DNA of 64,000 nucleotides, from positions 143,490 to 207,489 of the IMG/VR virus record IMGVR_UViG_3300042544_001590, one strand, 5' to 3'. Shown piece by piece: positions 8,311 through 15,910 of this stretch. The notes below the pieces were generated by a model. It was not told the origin of the DNA. It was given only the letters and a program-made list of their open reading frames with translations, and did no database searches. The stretch comes from a virus. Position 1 is the first letter of the stretch. Each line of letters starts with the position of its first letter. The position numbers were made by a program, and so were the translations under genes.

Positions 8311-9210
8311 ATGGAATCACCCCTTGACAAATTCATAGAGAATACTAATTATAGTATGTCTCGCGTATTTGCTTGGGTCAACTCAGATTTAGATGGAATT
8401 GGATCAACAATTCTATTGGGAAACCTTTTCAAAAATTTTGAGTATCGCCACTGTTTCTTCGGTAAATTTGAGGAGCAATACCTACCATGGGCGAAGGAAA
8501 ACGCGGATGATTATGATAAAATCTTCATCGTTGGCATGGTCTTGGATCAAAATCTAATCAAAAAGATTGATGATCACCGTGTCGTGTTCGTTTCAGACCG
8601 TCCCGATGACTTCAAAACATGGGATTCCACCAAGATTCAGGAAGAATGTTCATCTTGCACCAAGATGTTATATAAAAAATTCAAGGAAAAGGTGGAATTT
8701 ACTAAAGATTTGAAGAAATTTTTCCTTTACGTTGACGATTATAATTCATATGATCTGAAACATGAGGAAACCAAGTATCTTAATGCTCTTTACCGCAAAT
8801 CAGGGGGAAATCGCTTTATTAATTTTGTAAATCGCTTCTGGAACGGGTTTGATGGGTTCACCACTACCGAAGTTAAGCTTGCTGAAGATTTTTTTGAGAG
8901 ATTAGACGATGAATTGGTTGATATTACATTATATTCAGGAGAGTGGGAAGGATATAAGGTCATCTCCACGATTTCCAAGTTCTCCGTGAATGAATTATCC
9001 CATGCCATCATGGAAAATTACCAAGGAGACGCTGTGATTGTAATGAATGCGGATACTCAATTTGTATCTTTTAGGAAATACAAAGGATCAGAGGTTGACA
9101 TTGCGAAAATGGCTGGTAATCTGTGTGACGGTGGTGGCGGCGAATGGGCTGCTGGTGGAAAAATCACCAAGGAATTTTTGAAATTTAGTGAAACATTGAG
9201 AGAAATATAA
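8311..9210 (+). CDS. DHH/DHHA1-type phosphoesterase-like protein
   Basis: 299 residues. The N-terminal WVNSDLDGIGSTILLGNL (about 22-39) matches the DxDG-x-(A/G)-S metal motif that opens DHH phosphoesterases (RecJ, NrnA). The C-terminal GGGGEWAAGGKIT (about 272-284) matches the DHHA1 'GGGH..AAG' motif with the His replaced. The middle DHH motif is not canonical: DDHRVVFVSD stands at about the right place. It may cleave short oligonucleotides or cyclic dinucleotides, but the altered motifs mean activity is uncertain. It has its own early promoter. Its last 52 bases are duplicated about 380 bp downstream. Confidence 0.7.
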   Translation: MESPLDKFIENTNYSMSRVFAWVNSDLDGIGSTILLGNLFKNFEYRHCFFGKFEEQYLPWAKENADDYDKIFIVGMVLDQNLIKKIDDHRVVFVSDRPDDFKTWDSTKIQEECSSCTKMLYKKFKEKVEFTKDLKKFFLYVDDYNSYDLKHEETKYLNALYRKSGGNRFINFVNRFWNGFDGFTTTEVKLAEDFFERLDDELVDITLYSGEWEGYKVISTISKFSVNELSHAIMENYQGDAVIVMNADTQFVSFRKYKGSEVDIAKMAGNLCDGGGGEWAAGGKITKEFLKFSETLREI

Positions 9211-9216
9211 ATTATG
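9165..9216 (+). repeat. Direct repeat, copy 1 (end of phosphoesterase gene)
   Basis: 52 bases from CACCAAGGAATTTTTG to the ATG of the next gene. They match 9548-9599 at 47 of 52 positions by eye. This copy encodes the in-frame C-terminus TKEFLKFSETLREI. Confidence 0.85.
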
Positions 9217-9564
9217 GAACAGATACAATACCCAATTAAAGTTTATGGTTATACTATAAAAGGATTTAATATTGATGGATTTAATATATTTGAAAGAATT
9301 TTTGATCATCCATCAGATGGAATCGTAGATGAAATAGATGATGGTAAATTTATTAGAAAAACACCAGAGGATGTTGTAAAATTTAAATCTGATAATATGT
9401 TTAATTATAAAAGTTATTGGGTGAATTTTGACGAATTTAAATTATTTATGTGTGAACAAATTAAAGATTTTAAATTGAAGGCTGATGTAGAGTATAAAAA
9501 TAAAATTGAAAATATGAATGAATGTATGGTGGAATTGGAAAAAATAACACCAAGGAATTTTTGA
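9214..9564 (+). CDS. Inserted AT-rich hypothetical protein
   Basis: 116 residues, Phe/Asn/Lys/Ile-rich, no recognised motif (opens IQYPIKVYGYTIKGFNIDGF). The gene lies between two copies of the phosphoesterase gene's 3' end. Its own last codons read the second copy in a different frame (ITPRNF). It is far more AT-rich than its neighbours. I infer insertion of a foreign small gene by recombination at this junction. It starts directly after the phosphoesterase stop (TAA-ATT-ATG). Confidence 0.6.
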   Translation: MEQIQYPIKVYGYTIKGFNIDGFNIFERIFDHPSDGIVDEIDDGKFIRKTPEDVVKFKSDNMFNYKSYWVNFDEFKLFMCEQIKDFKLKADVEYKNKIENMNECMVELEKITPRNF

Positions 9565-9599
9565 AATTTAGCGAAACACTGAACGAAATTTAAATTATG
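9548..9599 (+). repeat. Direct repeat, copy 2 (remnant of phosphoesterase 3' end)
   Basis: The second copy of the 52-base repeat. It keeps the TAAATTATG junction and supplies the ATG at 9597 of the following gene, as copy 1 does for the inserted gene. Confidence 0.85.
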
Positions 9600-9884
9600 A
9601 GTAATCCTTCTCCATCTTCTGCAATTATAGAAAGCGAAAGCGATCACCTATTCCTTTGCTATTGTTCCTTCGTGAACCATCTCAAGGGCAAGAAATTGTC
9701 CATCCAGAACGTTTTCGTGACCACTCTCCAAGAGGAGAAGCTGAAAACGATCCTGAAAACGATATTGTCTCTTGACTCTGATCAGGAACTTGTTAAGGTT
9801 TTCCTAGACCAAGACAACGCTCTTGCAAAGTCGAAATACGTTACGAAATTTATCAGGGGGGAACAGAAGAAGAAAAAGAAATGA
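9597..9884 (+). CDS. Hypothetical protein
   Basis: 95 residues. An N-terminal Ser-rich stretch is followed by a helical domain (HLFLCYCSFVNHLKGKKLS) and a basic tail ending in GEQKKKKK that may bind nucleic acid. Its start sits in the second copy of the 52-base repeat, so it was probably once the direct neighbour of the phosphoesterase gene. It overlaps the next gene by 4 nt (ATGA). Confidence 0.65.
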   Translation: MSNPSPSSAIIESESDHLFLCYCSFVNHLKGKKLSIQNVFVTTLQEEKLKTILKTILSLDSDQELVKVFLDQDNALAKSKYVTKFIRGEQKKKKK

Positions 9885-10180
9885 AATACACATACTCAAT
9901 CCAATGCCCATGTCTAAACGATTGGAACTCTTTCATCAAAGACGAAATCAAATCTTATTGCGATGGCTACATGGATGCCATGAAAGGAGAGATGCCACGG
10001 ATTCACCTGAGAATGGTTCGTTCAGATGGTAAGATCATCAGAGAAATAACAGAACACGATGATGTGGGTATTGGCATGATCGCTGGATTTCCCACTGCCG
10101 AACAATATGAACGGGCTGCGGAGAGGGCATTGGAGAGAGCAAGGAAAATTAGGGAAAATCAAGAGAAGAACAGACGATGA
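9881..10180 (+). CDS. Hypothetical protein
   Basis: 99 residues with two parts: a Cys-containing N-terminus (SIQCPCLNDWNSF) and a long basic/acidic C-terminal helix (YERAAERALERARKIRENQE) that may form a coiled coil. No family recognised. 4-nt ATGA overlaps with both neighbours indicate co-translation. Confidence 0.65.
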   Translation: MKYTYSIQCPCLNDWNSFIKDEIKSYCDGYMDAMKGEMPRIHLRMVRSDGKIIREITEHDDVGIGMIAGFPTAEQYERAAERALERARKIRENQEKNRR

Positions 10181-10497
10181 TTACTAATTTAGGCGATACT
10201 GGTTCACAACATTCCCATCGCAATTATTATTGTCCAACATGTAAATGTTTTGGTTGGAGAACACCACACGAAGAAGGCTGCGTTGGGGAGAAGGTTATGA
10301 TTTCAGCCACCGCTAGAATACCGAGAAAAAATGCTTCTAAAAAGACATGGGATGAATTTTATGATAAGTTCGTCCTCCAGAAAGATTTGAAAGAATTTTT
10401 ATCAAAACCTAAAAAAGAATCCAAATCAATGAAGACTTGGAGAATACGGAGAAAGTTGAAATCATTCGACGTTAAAACCAATAAATGGTATGACTGA
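10177..10497 (+). CDS. Small protein with putative zinc-binding motif
   Basis: 106 residues. The N-terminal part has HSHRNYYCPTCKCFGWRTPH followed by EEGC, giving CxxCxC plus His/Cys ligands for a likely zinc site. The rest is basic (KPKKESKSMKTWRIRRKLK), which suits nucleic-acid binding. It lies in the run of small genes between helicase and gp32. No named family recognised. Confidence 0.65.
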   Translation: MITNLGDTGSQHSHRNYYCPTCKCFGWRTPHEEGCVGEKVMISATARIPRKNASKKTWDEFYDKFVLQKDLKEFLSKPKKESKSMKTWRIRRKLKSFDVKTNKWYD

Positions 10498-11116
10498 TTT
10501 TCAAAAAAGAATATATAACTCCCATCTCGCCATCTCCCGCAAGATGCGTGACAAACCATTTCGGATTAGAAAAGATTTCTCCGATATGGATCAAACCAAG
10601 CTGGATTACCTTGCTTCTCTGGAAAGGTTCTTCAATAGTTATAATAATATTAAAATTGATGATTACTTCTCTGCTCCTTATAGGATTTTTGAGGACACTG
10701 ATTATTTTGATTTGGAATTCTACTTGACTTCCAAGGCGAAGAAGGCATACTCCCAATATATGAAGAAGATTGAGATGGACGATCCCGATTCCGAAAGCTC
10801 TCTCAAGCGATTGGCAGATAGTCTCAAATTTGTCAAAAATTTCTGCAAAGAAAAGGGCTTGACTTTGGAAGAATATCCACTATATATAGAGGTATCGCTG
10901 CCGAACATGATTGAGCATCTAAAGAACCATCACATTAATATGTATTGTTTGCATTCTTTGGGTGTCTCAAAAATCGAGGTGGATAATCGGATTTTGGATT
11001 TCATATTCTCGGATTTTTGGATTACATTCCAGAAGACGAAGAATAAATACTTTCTCAGTAAGAAAATGAAGGATTTTGGGAAAAAAGCAATAACAAAAAT
11101 ACGAACACAATTATGA
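10490..11116 (+). CDS. Conserved phage protein of unknown function near gp32
   Basis: 208 residues, mostly helical. The motif string SRKMRDKPFRIRKDFSD, later YFSAPYRIF, YFDLEFYLTSKAKKAYSQY and SLKFVKNFCKEKGLTLEEY, belongs to a protein often seen in large phages. Its length and place between helicase and gp32 recall the T4 helicase loader gp59 (217 residues), but I see no sequence feature that proves this. It overlaps its neighbours by 8 and 4 nt. Confidence 0.7.
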   Translation: MTDFQKRIYNSHLAISRKMRDKPFRIRKDFSDMDQTKLDYLASLERFFNSYNNIKIDDYFSAPYRIFEDTDYFDLEFYLTSKAKKAYSQYMKKIEMDDPDSESSLKRLADSLKFVKNFCKEKGLTLEEYPLYIEVSLPNMIEHLKNHHINMYCLHSLGVSKIEVDNRILDFIFSDFWITFQKTKNKYFLSKKMKDFGKKAITKIRTQL

Positions 11117-11355
11117 ACATGCGAGCTAAATTCAGAGTAACAGAAGTTAAAACACCATACGAAGGTCAGGAAGAATTACATTGGGTTCCCGTGACGGAAT
11201 CTCCATTTAATGAGCATGGTATTAGTGAAGATAATACTTATTCAAAATGGACACCCAGCGGTGAACTTAGAATGGTAATCACTAATCCAGCACTACTTGG
11301 AAAATATGAAGTCGGGGATAAATATTATCTCGACTTCATAAAAGCAGAACAATAA
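11113..11355 (+). CDS. Small conserved phage protein
   Basis: 80 residues. The pattern MRAKFRVTEVKT, DNTYSKWTPSGELRMVITNP and KYEVGDKYYLDF occurs in a small family common in phages, apparently a beta-barrel. The start could be the ATG at 11113 (overlapping the previous stop as ATGA) or 11119. Function unknown. It ends 33 nt before gp32. Confidence 0.75.
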   Translation: MNMRAKFRVTEVKTPYEGQEELHWVPVTESPFNEHGISEDNTYSKWTPSGELRMVITNPALLGKYEVGDKYYLDFIKAEQ

Positions 11356-11388
11356 TCTCACAACAAAAACAAACAAAATAACTAAAAT

Positions 11389-12303
11389 ATGAGCAATACA
11401 AAAACAAAAAGCAAATTCGGCGCAGCTATGTTCGATTCGATCAAAGCAGCATTAAACAAGAGCAACGATTCATCGGGAGGTCAATTCTCCAATATCATGA
11501 GTTTCCCCGCAGGACACACCTACACGCTTAGGTTGATCCCCAACGTGGAAAACTTTGAGAAGAGCGTCTTTGCTCATTGGGTGCATGGATTTACCAGCAA
11601 GGCGAGTGGTAAATACATGAGCTTTCTTGGTCTTCAAACCATGGGAGATCGTGATCCGATTTCAGATCTTCGTTGGAAGCTTTTCAAAAGCTGGAAAGAA
11701 GCAAATCCCAAGGCTGAAAACAAAGAATACAAGGCGGAAATCTCTCAAAAGGAGCAATGGCTTGTGAATGTCTATGTGATCAACGATCCCGCAAAGCCTG
11801 AGAACAATGGCACGGTGAAGATTCTTCGCATGGGTCCACAACTCAAGAAGATCATTGACGATGCTACCGAAGGGGAGCGTTCCGATGAACTTGGATGGGA
11901 TATCTTTGATCCTACCAAGGGACATGATTTCAAGATCGTGGCAGAGAAGAAAGGTGATTACACCACGTTTGAATCTTCGTTCATCACCACCAAATCCAAG
12001 ACTGTTCTGGATGAGGAAGAGATTGAAAAGATTTGTTCGGAAATCCATGATCTGGAAGCTGTGTATTCCGTGAAGACTTATGATGAGCTTCAGGAAGTTC
12101 TCAATGAACACTTCTTCGTTGGCGAGGAAAAGGAAGAGCGTAAGCCTCTTAAACAAGCCAAGCAGGAAGCAGCTAAAGTTGAGGACGACGATGACGACAT
12201 TCCCATGGTTCACGAAGAAAAGAAATCAGCGGCAAAACCCAAGAAAGTGGAAAAGCAAGAGGACGATGAAATTGACGAACTCCTTGCAGGACTAGATGAC
12301 TAA
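11389..12303 (+). CDS. 32: Single-stranded DNA-binding protein (gp32-like)
   Basis: 304 residues, the size of T4 gp32 (301). It coats ssDNA at the fork and organises UvsX, helicase and polymerase. An N-terminal basic segment (TKTKSKFGAAMF) is followed by the core with FPAGHTYTLRLIPN, VFAHWVHGFTSKASGKY and LGWDIFDPTKGHDFKI. The last 60 residues are acidic and end DEIDELLAGLDD, very like the T4 gp32 protein-interaction tail. T4 gp32 binds zinc through three Cys and one His. Here only one Cys is present in the whole protein, so that zinc site is missing. A strong terminator follows. Confidence 0.9.
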   Translation: MSNTKTKSKFGAAMFDSIKAALNKSNDSSGGQFSNIMSFPAGHTYTLRLIPNVENFEKSVFAHWVHGFTSKASGKYMSFLGLQTMGDRDPISDLRWKLFKSWKEANPKAENKEYKAEISQKEQWLVNVYVINDPAKPENNGTVKILRMGPQLKKIIDDATEGERSDELGWDIFDPTKGHDFKIVAEKKGDYTTFESSFITTKSKTVLDEEEIEKICSEIHDLEAVYSVKTYDELQEVLNEHFFVGEEKEERKPLKQAKQEAAKVEDDDDDIPMVHEEKKSAAKPKKVEKQEDDEIDELLAGLDD

Positions 12304-12310
12304 CCCGATT

Positions 12311-12345
12311 CCCTCCCCATCAAGTCGGTGGGGAGGGTTTCCTTT
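12311..12345 (+). terminator. Rho-independent terminator after gp32
   Basis: A perfect 9-bp stem, CCCTCCCCA (12311-12319) with TGGGGAGGG (12329-12337), a 9-nt loop and a T-rich run TTTCCTTTTT. It ends the gp32 transcript. Confidence 0.85.
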
Positions 12346-12353
12346 TTAATAAT

Positions 12354-12770
12354 ATGAATCCAGAAATTCCAGAAGAATACAAAACGATGGCTGCTCTGCT
12401 TGGGGAGAGTGCTGCCATTGATTCGTTGATGATTAATAATCCAACGACATTGGCTACCAATACCAACACCCTCAAACGAGGCATTGCTGAATACCAAGAG
12501 CAACAGAAGCGGGAACGTATGCAACCACAACAACCCGTTCCAACCCATTATTATGGTGAAACTGCAACAGCGGTTCCCGTTTATATCCCACCCCAACCTC
12601 TTCCACAAGCTCCCCAATATGCTCCCATGCCCCAAAAAGTGGATGATGGACAATTGGAACTGAATCTGGAACCATCCAAGGCGGATATCATCATCAATCT
12701 GTTGAAAGAGATTTCCGTAAAGTTGACAAAACAAAATAGTATGTTAGAAAAAAAACAAACCGGAAAATAA
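12354..12770 (+). CDS. Hypothetical protein with Pro/Gln-rich linker
   Basis: 138 residues. The N-terminal third is helical (YKTMAALLGESAAIDSLM). The middle (about 55-100) is Gln/Pro-rich and probably disordered. The C-terminal LELNLEPSKADIIINLLKEI continues into a coiled-coil-like helix. It lies between gp32 and the sliding clamp, so it may be an adaptor of the replication or late-transcription machinery. That is by position only. Confidence 0.65.
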   Translation: MNPEIPEEYKTMAALLGESAAIDSLMINNPTTLATNTNTLKRGIAEYQEQQKRERMQPQQPVPTHYYGETATAVPVYIPPQPLPQAPQYAPMPQKVDDGQLELNLEPSKADIIINLLKEISVKLTKQNSMLEKKQTGK

Positions 12771-12772
12771 TT

Positions 12773-12901
12773 ATGGGTGATTGGATAGCTTTTATTTCAT
12801 TTTGGGTGGTTTTCACAGTTGGATTGATAGTATCAATTTGTGGTATTTTATCATTTTTAATTAAAATTTTAAACAAATTTACTGATTGGGAGAGACGATG
12901 A
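12773..12901 (+). CDS. 42-residue predicted membrane protein
   Basis: Begins MGDWIAFISFWVVF and contains one long hydrophobic segment (about residues 5-32), ending in a charged tail FTDWERR. It is therefore a likely single-pass membrane peptide. Its stop codon overlaps the ATG of the clamp gene (ATGA). Small membrane proteins of this kind in phages often act on the host envelope. No specific role can be assigned. Confidence 0.6.
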   Translation: MGDWIAFISFWVVFTVGLIVSICGILSFLIKILNKFTDWERR

Positions 12902-13605
12902 ATTTAAATCTAAAGAAAAAAGAATTTCAATATCTCCTTCAAAGCCTCGCCCAAATCCATGACACGTGTGTTCTGGAACTGAGGGAAGATGGTATCCACG
13001 GGATTGCCTCCAGCGAGGATAATTCCATGTTTGCCCATGCTTATCTGTCAGGAGAGTATGAGGATCAGAATCTCAATCTACCTTCTCTGAAGAAGCTTTC
13101 CAAAGCTTTGGATATGATTTCTTCCGATGATATCAAGCTCAAGCTGAATAATAATCATCTGGAATACAAGAACAAGTCTCTGAAGTTCAAGTATCATCTC
13201 CATGAAGATGGGGTGATCACCAAACCGAAGTTGTCTCTGGAAAAGATTCGTAATTTTGAATACAATCTCCAATTTGATCTGGATTTTGAGTTCCTTTCCA
13301 ATGTTCTCCAAAAATCATCCATCACAAATACCAACAAGCTCTATCTATTTACTGAGAACGATTCTCTGGTGTGGAAGCTGGGGGATGAGACGGTTCCCAA
13401 TAGTGATACTCTGAGCATCGTGGGAGATGAGGTGGATTTTGAATTGGAATCTTTTATTCTAAAGATCGATAATCTAAAGCTGCTGTCCAAGGTATCCAAG
13501 ACGGGAAACATTTTCAAGATCAATTCCAAGCTTGGGGTCGGCTGCATCATCACGAAGAGTGGAGATTTTGAGATGGAATACATTTTATCGAGCCTTAAAA
13601 ACTAG
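12898..13605 (+). CDS. 45: Sliding clamp (gp45-like)
   Basis: 235 residues, like T4 gp45 (228). It is the trimeric ring that tethers DNA polymerase and, in T4, also activates late transcription. Recognisable features are KKEFQYLLQSLAQIHDTCVL at the N-terminus, the strand order of a PCNA/beta-clamp fold, and the final KSGDFEMEYILSSLKN. The ATG at 12898 is preferred over an upstream TTG because it overlaps the previous stop (ATGA). The loader subunit gp44 is encoded 30 kb away at 42283. Confidence 0.85.
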   Translation: MNLNLKKKEFQYLLQSLAQIHDTCVLELREDGIHGIASSEDNSMFAHAYLSGEYEDQNLNLPSLKKLSKALDMISSDDIKLKLNNNHLEYKNKSLKFKYHLHEDGVITKPKLSLEKIRNFEYNLQFDLDFEFLSNVLQKSSITNTNKLYLFTENDSLVWKLGDETVPNSDTLSIVGDEVDFELESFILKIDNLKLLSKVSKTGNIFKINSKLGVGCIITKSGDFEMEYILSSLKN

Positions 13606-13610
13606 AATAC
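13595..13610 (+). promoter_or_regulatory. Repeated junction element (possible middle promoter), copy 1
   Basis: TTAAAAACTAGAATAC overlaps the clamp stop codon and lies just before the ATG at 13612. It is one of five near-identical copies at gene junctions. No TTGACA-like -35 is found at the expected distance. Confidence 0.55.
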
Positions 13611-13611
13611 A

Positions 13612-13734
13612 ATGAATGACCTTGAAAAAATATTGGATGATATTTTGGAAATTACCGAAAGGAAATATATCATTCCTGAAATTGAAGATTATTACAACGA
13701 TTTGAAAGAAATTAAACAACGAATTGAAAATTAA
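13612..13734 (+). CDS. 40-residue hypothetical peptide
   Basis: Begins MNDLEKILDDILEITERKY and is acidic and helical over its whole length. It follows the junction element and is followed one base later by the next ATG. Small size keeps the call moderate. Tight packing and a plausible helical composition support it. Confidence 0.5.
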   Translation: MNDLEKILDDILEITERKYIIPEIEDYYNDLKEIKQRIEN

Positions 13735-13735
13735 C

Positions 13736-13948
13736 ATGCAACAACACAGATTCAGGATTGAGGAGACTAAAGCAGTCATTGAACAGCTTCAACAAGCACA
13801 GAATAATCTCTATGATGCGCTAATCGATATGATCGAACCAACAGAAGAACAAGAGCCTTGGTTATGGGATTACGTGTTCAACACATACCCCAAGGACAAT
13901 TCGGAATACAACCAGATGGTGGAAAGGGGAATTTACGGTGAGCTATAA
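13736..13948 (+). CDS. Hypothetical protein
   Basis: 70 residues. The N-terminal half is a Gln-rich helix (AVIEQLQQAQNNLYDALIDM). The C-terminal half is aromatic (EEQEPWLWDYVFNTYP). The ATG at 13736 follows the previous stop by one base. It overlaps the next gene, which starts with GTG. Function unknown. Confidence 0.6.
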   Translation: MQQHRFRIEETKAVIEQLQQAQNNLYDALIDMIEPTEEQEPWLWDYVFNTYPKDNSEYNQMVERGIYGEL

Positions 13949-14186
13949 CGATATAACTTTGAAAGCAATAAAGACTGGCATCCAGAACAAAGCCTATGAT
14001 GAGGGTTGGGAGCGCATCTTCGCCAAGAAGACCGCTCATGAATGGCTTGAAACAATGCCCGATATTCGGCTGCTTGATCCTGATGGATGGAGATGGGATG
14101 ATGGGGTGACTATGGATACTCCTATCAAATGGTCGGATTTCAATAATCGTTTGAACCACTCAACGCTCACTGGATTGATTAAATAA
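13938..14186 (+). CDS. Hypothetical protein, GTG start
   Basis: 82 residues starting with GTG at 13938, inside the end of the previous gene. A basic N-terminus (ITLKAIKTGIQNKAYDEGWE) is followed by a Trp/Asp-rich segment (LLDPDGWRWDDGVTMDTP). Its stop codon lies inside the late promoter box of the next gene. No family recognised. Confidence 0.55.
   Translation: MSYNDITLKAIKTGIQNKAYDEGWERIFAKKTAHEWLETMPDIRLLDPDGWRWDDGVTMDTPIKWSDFNNRLNHSTLTGLIK
14179..14185 (+). promoter_or_regulatory. Late promoter box
   Basis: TTAAATA, then AGTAA, then the ATG at 14191. It overlaps the stop codon of the preceding gene. Confidence 0.65.
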
Positions 14187-14190
14187 GTAA

Positions 14191-14790
14191 ATGCGTCCGT
14201 TTTACGATTTTTATCTAGAGAAATTTTCTGATTTGGGTAAATTATCCCCCGAACAATTGAGAAAAGGTCAGAGACTTGATCCAAACAACCCCGATAACTT
14301 CCAACAGGTGAGCGGGAGGGTGTTTTCTCAAGCCCTTACCAACATCACAAAGAATGATGAATTTCGCCGAACGGTAAATCCAAAGTTTTTCAAGAATATC
14401 AAGAACAATCTCAGTGTTTATAAAGTTGAAGAATATCAGCGCATGAAATGTTTCCTTGGAAAGAACAATTCCAGTGGTTTTGCCATCAAGGATGGGGATG
14501 AATTGGTGTCAGTATTCTCTTCTCAAGAATCTTCTGGTAATGCGCTGGTTCAGGAAGCGATTCGGCAAGGTGCCACACGATTGGATTGTTTTGCCACACA
14601 AGATGAAAACGGTAATATCAAGGATGAGGGTTTATACAGGCTTTATAGTAGGAATGGGTTTGTGATTGACAAAACGCTGAACATGGACGGAGAATATCCT
14701 GTCAAGAATGGGATATCCTACTTCGTGGACGAAAATGGAAATGTTGATCCCACCAATCCTACCGTGGTGATCTTCATGGTTAAAAACTAG
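14191..14790 (+). CDS. GNAT-like acetyltransferase with capsid-targeting-like N-terminus
   Basis: 199 residues. MRPFYDFYLEKFSD resembles the shared N-terminal peptide. The C-terminal two-thirds look like a GNAT fold: SGFAIKDGDELVSVFSSQES (strands 2-4 with a bulge), GNALVQEAIRQGATRLDCFA (acetyl-CoA-binding helix and strand), then LYRLYSRNGFVIDKT, where 'LY...GF' is the usual end of the domain. It has its own late promoter inside an early block. I infer an injected acetyltransferase that modifies a host target. The family is moderately sure, the substrate unknown. Confidence 0.65.
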   Translation: MRPFYDFYLEKFSDLGKLSPEQLRKGQRLDPNNPDNFQQVSGRVFSQALTNITKNDEFRRTVNPKFFKNIKNNLSVYKVEEYQRMKCFLGKNNSSGFAIKDGDELVSVFSSQESSGNALVQEAIRQGATRLDCFATQDENGNIKDEGLYRLYSRNGFVIDKTLNMDGEYPVKNGISYFVDENGNVDPTNPTVVIFMVKN

Positions 14791-14795
14791 AATAC
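14780..14795 (+). promoter_or_regulatory. Repeated junction element, copy 2
   Basis: TTAAAAACTAGAATAC, identical to copy 1. It overlaps the stop of the GNAT-like gene and lies 10 nt before the ATG at 14806. Confidence 0.55.
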
Positions 14796-14805
14796 AATTT
14801 AATCA

Positions 14806-15102
14806 ATGAAGATACTTTATCCTGAAAAATATCAAGAAAACGCGCCAAAATCAGAAGATGTTGATTTTGATAATATCGTCAATTTTCACATTGGAAATAA
14901 TTTGTCTGGTTTTTTAGATACTGTTGTGATTGTGGTGGAACACTGTGTAAATGTTCATTATTTGAATTTTGAATCTTGGATTGAAGGAAGGGCGAATACC
15001 ATTTATGTGAAAACATTGGTTGATTGTAGATATCACTCTGATAATCTCAAGTTCTTGATTGAGAAATTTAGAAAAATTGAGGAGGTTTGGAATGAAGGAT
15101 GA
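14806..15102 (+). CDS. Hypothetical protein
   Basis: 98 residues, Asn/Val-rich, with a hydrophobic centre (LSGFLDTVVIVVEHCVNVHY) that is more like a buried strand pair than a membrane segment, and a Lys-rich C-terminus. Its stop (TGA) overlaps the next start. No function recognised. Confidence 0.6.
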   Translation: MKILYPEKYQENAPKSEDVDFDNIVNFHIGNNLSGFLDTVVIVVEHCVNVHYLNFESWIEGRANTIYVKTLVDCRYHSDNLKFLIEKFRKIEEVWNEG

Positions 15103-15910
15103 TTTAAACATACGGGAGCTTTACCAAAAGATAATTGAGGAGAGGGCGGCAGCTAGAGGCGTGATCTTGATGGAAAATGTGAAGATTCCTTCCAATAATT
15201 CCAGTCCCGATCAGGTCAATTTTGATGGAAAGTCATATTCTTATGAATTGGGGGACGCTTTTTCCCTCATAGGAGACACACTTTACCATACGGAGAACAC
15301 CCACCCATACATTTTCAATTCACTTTTAAAAATTAAAAACGATCCAAAGGATTTTAAGAGGATATTAAAATCGTATTATGTGGAAATATGTGGAAAATTC
15401 AACAAATCCGATTTGGAATACTTTTTCAATAACCAGAAAGCGGAAAGCATGGGAGATACCAGAATCAACACTCAATCTGGAAGAATCTGGAAAGATATCA
15501 CCTCAACATCCGCTAAAAAGGATGTGTCGGTGGTGGTGTTTTGGTGTAGGGAGAAAGATATCCAACCGGACACGCTTAAAAAAATCAAGAAGTGTTTTAC
15601 TAAAAATGATATTTTTTGGGCTGCAACCGATTCCAAGAATTTCAACCATTTTGGGGATTCTTATCAAGACACTCCATCTGGAGAAATCAAGGAATTGAAA
15701 AGTAAAATATATCCAGAGCTTTCTCACGAAGATATTGTGGATATCCTGATGAGAGCGCATTCAAATTTCAAGATATCTCCCTTTGAGAAGAAGGTGGTGT
15801 GGGAATTCCGAGGAATCAACCCAGAAGATTTGAAAGTTATTGATGGAGGATACCCATCGGTGGCGGAATTCAGGGATAAACAAAAATTTAGCGAAAATTA
15901 TGAAAAATAA
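15092..15910 (+). CDS. Hypothetical protein with capsid-targeting-like N-terminus
   Basis: 272 residues from the ATG at 15092, chosen because a GAGGAGG-like Shine-Dalgarno sequence precedes it at about 15079-15084. The N-terminus MKDDLNIRELYQKIIEERAA resembles the shared head-targeting peptide, with IIE as a possible protease site. Later segments include FNFNGKSYSYELGDAFSL-like strands and INTQSGRIWKDITSTSAKKD followed by VSVVVFWCREKDI, which suggests a globular alpha/beta domain. No late box precedes it, so it may be read from the 14179 or 14780 elements. Confidence 0.6.
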   Translation: MKDDLNIRELYQKIIEERAAARGVILMENVKIPSNNSSPDQVNFDGKSYSYELGDAFSLIGDTLYHTENTHPYIFNSLLKIKNDPKDFKRILKSYYVEICGKFNKSDLEYFFNNQKAESMGDTRINTQSGRIWKDITSTSAKKDVSVVVFWCREKDIQPDTLKKIKKCFTKNDIFWAATDSKNFNHFGDSYQDTPSGEIKELKSKIYPELSHEDIVDILMRAHSNFKISPFEKKVVWEFRGINPEDLKVIDGGYPSVAEFRDKQKFSENYEK

